This document shows positions 55,146-64,000 of a stretch of DNA of 64,000 nucleotides, in pieces. Every line of letters begins with the position of its first letter. The stretch's first letter is position 1. A model generated the notes under the pieces. That model worked only from the letters and a program-made list of their open reading frames with translations. It searched no databases and had not been told where the DNA came from. The position numbers and the translations under genes are program-made. The DNA comes from Armigeres subalbatus (lineage: Eukaryota; Arthropoda; Insecta; Diptera; Culicidae). The stretch spans positions 14,949,085-15,013,084 of the forward strand of contig NC_085140.1 in assembly GCF_024139115.2 (NCBI RefSeq). Reading direction: 5' to 3'.

Positions 55146-56731
55146 TTACATATTTTTATTTATTTATCATCAGACTAAGGTCGGAGTGGCCTGTGCTGCA
55201 CATAAAAGACTTCTCCATTCAGCTCGGTTCATGGCTGCACTTCGCCAACCACGCAGTCTGCGGAGGGTCCGCAAGTCGTCCTCCACCTGATCGATCCACC
55301 TTGCCCGCTGTGCACCTCGCCTTCTTGTTCCCGTCGGATCGTTGTCGAGAACCATTTTCACCGGATTACTGTCCGACATTCTGGCTACGTGCCCGGCCCA
55401 CCGCAGTCTTCCGATTATCGCGGTGTGAACGATGGATGGTTCTCCCAACAGCTGATGCAACTCGTGGTTCATTCGCCTCCTCCACTTACCGTCCGCCATC
55501 TGCAACCCACCATAGATGGTACGCAACACTTTCCTTTCGAAAACTCCCAGTGCGCGTTGGTCCTCCACGAGCATCGTCCAGGTCTCGTGTCCGTAGAGAA
55601 CTACCGGTCTTATAAGCGTTTTGTAGATAGTCAGTTTGGTACGGCGGCGAACTCTATTCGACCGAAGCGTCTTGCGGAGTCCAAAGTACGTACGATTTCC
55701 AGCCACTATGCGTCTCCGAATTTCTCTGCTGGTATCGTTATCGGCGGTCACCAGTGAGCCCAAGTACACGAATTCTTCAACCACCTCGATTTCGTCACCA
55801 CCGATAGAAACTCGTGGTGGGTGGCTCACATTGACCTGCCATGATATCAATGTCGTCGGCGAAACCAAATAACTGGACGGACTTCGTGTAAATCGTACCA
55901 CTCGTGTCAATACCTGCCCTTCGTATTACTCCCTCCAAAGCGATGTTGAATAGCAGACACGAAAGACCATCACCTTGCCGTAACCCTCTGCGGGTTTCGA
56001 AGGAACTCGAGACTGCCCTGAAACTCGAACTACGCACAACACCCGATCCATAGTCGCCTTGATTAGGGACGTTCCGATACTTCCGATATATCGGAATATC
56101 GATATTTTTGTTTCGATATCCGATATTTTTGTATCGATATTTTGCTTTCAATATATCGGTCATATCGATATTTTTGCTTTCGATATCGATATATTGAATC
56201 AGAACAAAGTAACACAAAAATAACAATTGCATTGTGTTTTGTGAAAGAAAATACTTCAAAATGGATCTGAAATGCCGTATTTTAACGGTTTAGAAGATTT
56301 TGTGAGGTGTGCGCTGCCACCACAAATAGTTTTGGCAACTCAACACTTTGCATTAACGCGCCGTTGTGCAACATCTGTGTTTCTATGATAAATTAGATAA
56401 ATCAACTTTAGAATTTAGGAAGATATTTGTGGAAATTTTTCTTAGAATATTTCTACGGGTATTCTGATGAAAATTTTGAATTTATTTCTGTTGGAACTTT
56501 TTGCGTAAATTTTGAAGAATGTCCGTGTAAATAAAAAAATCCTGCAGATAATTTCTTGTAGAATAATTTTCTTTTTTAGTTAAGAATGTTTCAATAGATT
56601 TTTTCGTGAAAATTCTTAATTTTCCTTAAAAATTAAATTTAAACTACAAAAAACTTCCGTCAAGAATCTGAATAATCCGAGAAATTTCGCTTAACTTCTC
56701 AAAAGGACCTGTAACATTTTTTCATGAATTA

Positions 56732-56933
56732 ATTTGGCGTCGCGTAACCTCAATTTTAACCTGTGCACTGATAAAAAATGAAAATTTTGATATTTTGACA
56801 ACCTAAATACAAAATATAATTATCAGAGTCGTTTAAGCTAATAAAAATCTAGTCATTCTAGGCATTTCCGCACACCAATTCCTTAAATTTAAAACCAGTG
56901 CACAGGTAGATTGAGGTTAAGGAAACGCCACTG
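56732..56933. mobile_element. CAGTGGCG-type MITE, degenerate copy
   Basis: Reverse-complement relative of 33711-33906: shares GGCGTCGCGTA, CCTGTGCAC and CATTTCCGCACACCAATTCC with it and ends CGCCACTG. The left terminus is mutated (ATTTGGCG), and the target duplication is not clear. Confidence 0.75.
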
Positions 56934-56946
56934 GATTAAGTAAAAG

Positions 56947-57010
56947 AAAAAAGTCAATTCTTATAATTATTGTATACCCCTTTACAATAATTATAAGAAT
57001 TGACTTTTTT
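56947..57010. repeat. Perfect 28-bp hairpin inside the hAT element
   Basis: AAAAAAGTCAATTCTTATAA with TTATTGTA pairs without mismatch with 56983-57010 over an 8-base loop, TACCCCTT. Confidence 0.8.
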
Positions 57011-58649
57011 ACGATAGTAATTGTATTCTAGTATTCTAAATATTTTCATTTTTGAAATATCATATGATTTTCCGATATATCGATATTTTCATTCCAATAT
57101 ATCGGTGATATCGATACTTTGATTCGATTATCGTATCAAATCAAATATCGATATTTTGAAGTATCGGAACGTCCCTAGCCTTGATCAACCGTATTAGTTT
57201 ATCCGGAAATCCGTTTTCGTGCATTAGCTGCCATAGCTGGTCCCGATCGATTGTATCATATGCGGCTTTGAAGTCGATAAATAGATGATGTGTGGGCACG
57301 TTGTATTCGCGGCATTTCTGCAATACCTGGCGTATGGCGAACACCTGGTCCGTAATGGAGCGTTCACCCATAAATCCCGCCTGGTACTGCCCCACGAACT
57401 CTCTTGCAATTGGTGTTAGTCGACGGCATAAAATTTGGGAGAGTACCTTGTAGGCGGCGTTCAGCAATGTGATTGCGCGGTAGTTGCTACAATCCAGCTT
57501 ATCGCCCTTTTTGTAGATGGGACACACGACACCTTCCATCCACTCCTGCGGCAGAACCTCATCCTCCCAAACCTTGGTAATCACCGAGTGCAGCGCTCTA
57601 GCCAGTGCCTCACCACCGTGTCTAAACAGCTCTCCTGGTAGTTGGTCAACTCCAGGGGCTTTGTTGTTTTCAGCCGGCCGATCTCCTCCTGGATTTCCTG
57701 GAGATTCGGAGCCGGAAGTCGCATGTCCTGCGCGCGTGCTCCTAGGTTCATTACCATACCGCCACCGTTGTCTGCCATATCGCCATTCAGGTGCTCTTCG
57801 TAGTGCTGCCGCCACCTTTGGATCACCTCACGCTCGTTCGTAAGAAGGTTCCCGTTTATGTCCTTACACATATCGGGCTGTGGCACGTGGCCCTTACGTG
57901 AACGGTTCAACTTCTCATAGAACTTTCGTGTGTTATTAGCGCGGTACAGTTGCTCCGTTTCTTCACGGTCTCGATCTTCCTGCTGGCGCTTTTTCCTCCG
58001 GAAAATCGAGTTTTGTCTGTTCCGCGCCCGTTTGTATCGTGCCTCGTTCGCCCTCGTGCGGTGTTGCAGCAATCTCGCCCATGCTGCATTCTTCTCCTCA
58101 ACTAGCTGCTCACATTCGCCGTCATACCAGTCGTTTCTCTGATCCGGAGCCACCGTGCCTAGTGCAGCGGTTGCGGTGCTTCCAATGGCGGATCGAATAT
58201 CTCTCCAGCCATCTTCAAGAGATGCTGCGCCTAGCTGCTCTTCCGTTGGGAGTGCCACTTCCAGCTGCTGCGCGTAGTCTTGGGCTAGTCTACCGTCTTG
58301 TAGCCGCCCAATGTTTAGCCGCGGCGGACGACTCCGACGCGTGTTGATCACCGTCGAGAGTTTTGAGCGCAGGCATACTGCAACGAGGTAGTGGTCGGAT
58401 TCAATATTCGCACTGCGGTAAGTGCGTACGTTCGTGATGTCGGAGAAAAATTTACCGTCGATTAGAACGTGGTCGATTTGGTTTTCCGTTACTTGATTAG
58501 GTGATTTCCATGTGGCCTTGTGGATATTCTTGCGGGGGAAGAAAGTGCTTCGGACTACCATTCCGCGGGAGGCTGCAAAGTTTATGCATCGTTGGCCGTT
58601 GTCGTTCGATACGGTATGCAGACTATCCGGTCCGAAACATATAAACTTA

Positions 58650-61110
58650 CATATAAACATACCATTGACGGGACTCGTAATTTACTCCTCTAGTTCTTCC
58701 CTGGAGCATCTGGAGCATCTTTCGCTGCGTAACATATGAAATCCATTCTTTTCGTTTAATGCGCAGCTCACCCAAGTTGTTCTCGCCGGTTTCGATAAAA
58801 GCCGCCACTACTCTTCTACACTGCTACCTTCCAGAACATGCACTATCCGAGTGCATGCACGAACAATCTCTTTACAGTTTGATCTTCTAGTCGGTCTATG
58901 TTGATTCGTTGCCCGAGCCTCTCCTCCAGCCGCTTTATCCGAGCAATGCGTTGTCGGATCTCGTCAATTAGAAGATGATAGTCAAACGCGATGCTACCTC
59001 TGCGTTAATTACGGACTCAGGAAGGCACCGTCTCCGTTTTCAGCTGATCCATTTCTAGAGAATCCAAATACTAGTCCTGCCCACTACTAGGTTTTCCAAT
59101 CCGCCAGATTCACAATTCAGCCATCTTGGATTTTAGTATGGCAGAGCCAGCGAGTTTGTTTGCACTGGAAATGATTTTTCCACCCTCGCCTTCTTCTCTT
59201 CCATGAATTTGGCAGATTGGAAACCTTGTAATGTATTGATCTTGGTCGTGCCAACTAAAAGCAGCTCCTGAGAAGTAGATCAAACGCTGCTGGCGGGAGA
59301 AGCGGGAAAAGCGGGTGCAGGTAGACTCCCCAGCCGACGATGCAAGGGGAGAAAAGCCGCAACAACCGGCGATAATCGCCTCCTCTACGATATTTCACGA
59401 AGTCTGATTGGAGCAAGGACAAATTGGTGGATGCCAGAGAAAGACGCGACATGTCAGTCACTCACCGATCCTACTGATCTGTTTAAACGTTGGCTCGACC
59501 ACTTAGAAACACTTCTTTAAGTTTTGACGACTTATCCCAATTCAGATATAGGGAAAGGTTGACAACTCTCTGACGGCAGTCGGCAGGATTCCGGCCCGGA
59601 TGATCATGTGAGAATCATCGGTCATCGGCAGGTCATTGAATTTCAAGAGTCCCTCCATTTGGTGCTGATTAGCCACGGAGAAGCCTTCGATCGTCTGAAT
59701 CATAAAAAAAACTGTGGGCGTCCCAAGGAGGTCTAGACAAAATTTAGAGTCCTGTGCAATGGAGTCGCTGAAGTGTTGTTGCTCATCGTAATCGACGAAA
59801 TCGAGGGCCGCTCAAGCAGCCCACCACCATAGAGCAATCGAACGACCTCAACTCAGAAGATAATACTGCTCTACCAACGCAACAGCGCTCTACCATGTAG
59901 GGTAAACTGAATGACCTGGCCGTACACTCCCACTCATTAACGTCAGCAAGACCAAGTTGCTGTATATGAACAACTTCAACTCCACGGTAGCCGGGCAAAC
60001 AGTAGAGAAGGTCGAAAACCAAAGCCAGCCAACGTCGGGTGGCGGACCAAGCTCAACATAGAACATGGAGATCCAATCGGCCCAGACAATGCACCAATCC
60101 TCGAATACTCAACTCTAACGTGAAATATGTGATATTATACGCCAGATTTTTTTGGGGCCGGGGAAGGTTCTTAAGATGATTCGAGACCCCTCCTTAGTCT
60201 AGAAGGGGGGCTCCCATACAAATGGAACACCAATTTCTTCATAACTCGAGAATGAATCAAGAAAATAGAACCAAATTTGAACTCCTCCCCATCCCTCATA
60301 CAAACCTCATACGAACCGTGATACAAAATTTCAATAAATTAATTTTTCTTCGTGCGTCTCCGTCTCGTGTAGTCTCCGAACAATTTCTTCCTTGGCCGCA
60401 TCTGTTGAAAACTTTTCACCCTTCTCGCACCACATGCTCCAGAATTTTGATGAACTTTAGCAACCATTAACATTGGACAGAGTTTAGCCATGTTTCGGGT
60501 TTTCAGTCAGTACAGTTTGCTAATAAAAACTAAATGAAAAAATTCACAAAAGAATGACTTATTTTTTGACCGCTTCGCCTGTTAGTTCCAAAAATGCTGA
60601 AGGTGGAAAAAATTGACATGCAAAAAATCAAACACGTCTTTTCTTGGGTACAGCACACTACGTTTTCAGCAGCATTTTTCAGGATTTTGTTTTCGATTTT
60701 AAAAATAGTTAGAGGTTTAAAAAATATGGGTTTCTTCGGGAAAGTTGACCTTAATGTAGAGAATATGATTAGATATTATGCAAATGCAAAAAATAATAAT
60801 ATTTGAAGCATCTCCATAATATCATGTACAATGTGCTTGCTTGATGGAGATAAATTTTATTATTTTTGGGTGAAAAATCTCTGTACACTGTGGCTAATTA
60901 GACAGAAAATAAAATCAGTTTTATGAACATTGTTTAGACGAAAGGACGCAAGACAAAACGGTTACGAAACAACCATGAACAAAACTTTTCAAGTATGCTT
61001 TCCCAAACCAAACTTTTCAAGTTTTGGTCACTACACTTAAGTAAGCCAAAGAGACAATGAACACGAGATTCATTTTTTGACGGGGAAGGTCAATTGCTTA
61101 GTTTCGGGCT
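58650..61110. other. Degenerate DNA with no assignable gene
   Basis: 58700-60100 is GC-richer and looks like old retroelement coding DNA (for example KLLYMNNFNSTVAGQTVEKV near 59960-60010) but no domain can be named. 60130-60330 has a GGGGGGCTCCCATACAAATG motif often seen in Aedes repeats. 60330-61110 is AT-rich. Confidence 0.35.
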
Positions 61111-61497
61111 ATAGACGAATCCAAGTAAAAAAAAGAAGAAGACACACGACGGTGTTAACTTTGACAGATCCTACAGCACAGCATAGGAAGATAATTTTAA
61201 AATGCTTATAATAAATTCTAGACAAATTGTAATTAAAATCTGATTGATGTACGATACGGAAAAAGTTCTGAATTACATATTTGGCAGCTTATCTCAATTT
61301 TTTGTATTTTTTCCAAAAATGTATCTATCGTACAGTTCAGAACTTTTTCCGTATCATACATCAATCAGATTTTAATTACATTTTGTCTAGAATTTATTAA
61401 AAGCATTTTAAAATGATCTTCCTATGCTGCGCTGTAGGATCTGTCAAAGTTAACACCGTCGTGTGTCTTCTTCTTATTTTTACTTGGATTCGTCTAT
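61111..61497. mobile_element. Palindromic MITE (387 bp, arms ~165 bp)
   Basis: ATAGACGAATCCAAGTAAAA at the left pairs with TTTTACTTGGATTCGTCTAT at the right. Arms match with few differences through ACACACGACGGTGTTAACTT to GGAAAAAGTTCTGAA. The target duplication is ambiguous, perhaps TA. Confidence 0.85.
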
Positions 61498-61586
61498 TAG
61501 TCCACCGGCGCAACGAACCCTCGCCGCTTGGCTCGTCGGGCTTCAAAATTTTCTTTTAAAGTTTATTTAACATCGACATCGACTTA

Positions 61587-64000
61587 CCCAAGTAACAATT
61601 GTCAGTTGATTAAACATCAGTATGGTCAGATTTATTCAGCCAGCGTTGATTAAAAATTATACTATCATACATGACAACATTTGTTCCAGCATTGTTCGCC
61701 CAAAAATGGAGTATTTATTCAACAACAACTAGCAACCTCTCTTCAACTTTACTTAAATAGTAGATAAAAATATTTATTCATCAAATTTGTTCAAAAACCA
61801 AACATAATGTTAATTCAACTAGTCAGCAACTCACTGATTAGGCTTTATTTAATTATGCTTTTCTAAATACATTTATTTCATTACATTGTTACACTTATTA
61901 AGGCATTGTTCAACATACTGGAAATGAGATGAAAAATAAATTATGAACAGGATACCGGTATCGATCCAACGACCTTTGAATCCCCAGCCCTCTTGTTTAC
62001 CATCAGCTATATTTGTCACCTTGGAAAGTACCAAGCTGAATTAGAAATATAAACCATACGTTGTTGAACAATTTCGGTTGAACAGCTGTAACGGAAGTAA
62101 CAATCAGTTACCACAAATAGACATCATTGTCGAACTAGCGTTTAATTAAAGTATTCGTAGCTGAACAATATGCAGTATGGAATACCAAATTGGGCAAACA
62201 TTGTTGACATTTGTAACCAGCTTCTGTTCTGCTTTCAGCTATGTATCTGAATAATACTTTTATAAACGCTATTGACTTATATCTTTTTAAATCGAAATGT
62301 ATATTGAACAACTAGCTAAATACAAATAACTTAAACTTGTAAACTTTATGCTGTTCATCGAGATGCATATGTTTAAATAATTTGTTTTTGAAGCATCGAT
62401 CAAACGTTTGAAAACTCTATTGTGTCGCCAGCACTAAATTGTATTCCGACTTCCGACGTTTTACTTTCGAACTTACTTCCGACATCATGAACGTCAGAAC
62501 AAAATTTGAATTTGCTACCAAAACATTGTCGGAAGAGCGTTCGGAAGTGTGGAAATTGACTTCCGAACCTCAATTTGGTGCCAGCGACGTTGTCAGCGAC
62601 AAAACAAACTCGATTTTGTGACAGATAACACCGGGCAGTGCTGCATATTTATTTTATTTTTCCGTGTGAATCTCGTCGGAAGTGGGCCTTGCTGCCAGTT
62701 CATCAGCGTCATATAAACAGTTTTGGTCTAAATGCACAATATTACAATCTACGCACGAGCATGAGTTTATTAAGAAGTCTAATAATTGACGTTATCAGTA
62801 AACATCATTGCTTCTGTATCCGATTTCAATTTTGTTTATTTATATAATTTTGAAACGTTGAATAAACGTTTGATAATTCGCTTATTGCAATAACAACAAT
62901 GGCTTTACTTAAACGTTGTACGAACGTTTATTCCACTCTACAAATAAATTTATTTTTAGCGGACTTTATTCTTTTTAAAACATTTTGCACTTTGCCATTC
63001 ACTAGAGAATAAATTATTATTTTTATACTTACTTCAGGAATGATAGAAGAAATCTGCAGGAAAAATCTACCTCTATGATGGCAGATAGAAGGCAGCAGCT
63101 TCACAACTTACTAAATCAAACAATAAAATCAAGACTGATAATTCACTTTCGGAATGACATTACACTAACTATAACGTCATTCCTCCTATTAAGCTTTTGT
63201 TCGATTGTTGGCAATTTTGTTGAGTAATGACCAACAACCCCTTGGCTTGGTACTTTCCAAGGTGACAAATATAGCTGATGGTAAACAAGAGGGCTGGGGA
63301 TTCAAAGGTCGTTGGATCGATACCGGTATCCTGTTCATAATTTATTTTTCATCTCATTTCCAGTATGTTGAACAATGCCTTAATAAGTGTAACAATGTAA
63401 TGAAATAAATGTATTTAGAAAAGCATAATTAAATAAAGCCTAATCAGTGAGTTGCTGACTAGTTGAATTAACATTATGTTTGGTTTTTGAACAAATTTGA
63501 TGAATAAATATTTTTATCTACTATTTAAGTAAAATTGAAGAGAGGTTGCTAGTTGTTGTTGAATAAATACTCCATTTTTGGGCGAACAATGCTGGAACAA
63601 ATGTTGTCATGTATGATAGTATAATTTTTAATCAACGCTGGCTGAATAAATCTGACCATACTGATGTTTAATCAACTGACAATTGTTACTTGGGGGGGTT
63701 GTTGGTCATTACTCAACAAAATTGCCAACAATCGAACAAAAGCTTAATAGGAGGAATGACGTTATAGTTAGTGTAATGTCATTCCGAAAGTGAATTATCA
63801 GTCTTGATTTTATTGTTTGATTTAGTAAGTTGTGAAGCTGCTGCCTTCTATCTGCCATCATAGAGGTAGATTTTTCCTGCAGATTTCTTCTATCATTCCT
63901 GAAGTAAGTATAAAAATAATAATTTATTCTCTAGTGAATGGCAAAGTGCAAAATGTTTTAAAAAGAATAAAGTCCGCTAAAATAAATTTATTTGTAGAGT
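61587..64000. mobile_element. Foldback element running off the window
   Basis: 61587-62036 and 63242-63694 are near-identical inverted arms, beginning CCCAAGTAACAATTGTCAGT. A second inverted pair, 62935-63241 and 63695-64000, surrounds the inner arm, so 63242-63694 sits in the loop of another palindrome. The symmetry predicts that the reverse complement of about 62934 and lower continues past base 64000. The arms include GGTCGTTGGATCGATACCGG, a B-box-like motif, preceded by TAGCTGATGG; a tRNA-derived origin is possible but weak. No coding sequence is seen. Confidence 0.85.
62037..62934. other. Single-copy interior of the foldback element
   Basis: About 0.9 kb with TTCCGACTTCCGAC-like repeats near 62445-62580 and no gene. 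Its inverse may lie beyond the window. Confidence 0.45.

Larger units (their letters stand above)
56064..57177. mobile_element. hAT-type element inserted in the RTE LINE (8-bp TSD)
   Basis: Ends TAGGGACGTTCCGATACTTC and AAGTATCGGAACGTCCCTA are inverted repeats; GCCTTGAT is duplicated at 56056-56063 and 57178-57185. Removing it restores the LINE RT frame. Subterminal TCGATATTTTT/ATATCGATAT motifs are repeated in both arms. It is 1114 bp with no transposase, and holds a nested MITE and a hairpin. Confidence 0.93.
55150..58645 (-). pseudogene. RTE-type LINE, 5'-truncated, split by a hAT element
   Basis: Minus-strand protein in order: C-terminal half of an APE endonuclease (MVVRSTFFPRKNIHKATW, NQIDHVLIDGKFF, ESDHYLVAV), a coiled, charged linker, RT with KAPGVDQLPGELFRHGG, VCPIYKKGDKLDCSNYRAIT and FIDFKAAYDTIDR, then after the insertion GLRQGDGLSCLLFNIALEGV, FADDIDIM (about 55842-55865) and a tail with VYLGSLVTADNDTSREIRRR and RLRWAGHVARMS. 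Stop near 55170 and an AAATAAATAAAAATA tail near 55150. Frameshifts near 55840 and 57700 and a missing 5' end show it is dead. RTE-like placement is from motif style. Confidence 0.9.

Overview
This is eukaryotic, insect-type DNA from a large, repeat-rich genome. The tRNA-headed SINEs, RTE- and Jockey-type LINEs, a mag-like Ty3/gypsy element, ITm/Tc1 transposons and many TA- and 8-bp-target MITEs together look like a culicine mosquito, most likely Aedes. The species is an inference from repeat content. Only one host gene is convincing: a secreted serpin at 21262-22473 (+), with one 66-bp intron and a polyadenylation signal. Nearly everything else is nested mobile DNA, mostly broken.

Layout. 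1-5000 holds little I recognise. 5-9 kb: a hAT-type MITE (5054-5713), inverted blocks of a GGACAAAAGGTCG minisatellite, and two tRNA-SINEs inserted as one unit with an 18-bp target duplication; the first SINE carries a 78-bp perfectly palindromic insertion. 10.6-19.7 kb: an old TA-flanked element filled with later insertions, including a young mag-like LTR retrotransposon (12081-18052, 5-bp TSD, LTRs about 99% identical) and palindromic MITEs, one sitting in the loop of its own relative. 20.3-22.5 kb: a palindromic MITE and the serpin. 23.8-24.5 kb: a 5'-truncated LINE tail. 24.8-29.4 kb: an ITm (IS630/Tc1/mariner) transposon expanded from about 1.3 to 4.6 kb by nested insertions. 30.1-32.3 kb: head-to-head Tc1 fragments between inverted LINE tails. 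32.3-32.7 kb: satellite-like units.

33-39.7 kb: a LINE/SINE tail, a hAT MITE, a SINE, and an unusual APE-type LINE (35130-38829) with an OTU-protease-like region and two GT-AG intron-like segments; a 25-bp direct repeat flanks the block. 42-51 kb: a SINE, then a Jockey-type LINE split by a 5.3-kb composite (45092-50427) with CACTATGG termini and a CATTG 5-bp target duplication, as expected for Transib. That composite contains two giant hairpins, and a second transposon (47358-49923, TA target) sits at the exact centre of the second hairpin. 50.9-52.2 kb: a retroelement with a 26-bp TSD. 55.1-58.6 kb: an RTE-type LINE split by a hAT element (8-bp TSD). 61-64 kb: palindromic and foldback elements running off the window.

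The main biological interest is insertion history. In several places the empty site can be read directly, from a paralogous copy or by rejoining flanks. The OTU LINE with introns and the Transib-like double hairpin are the best candidates for undescribed elements.
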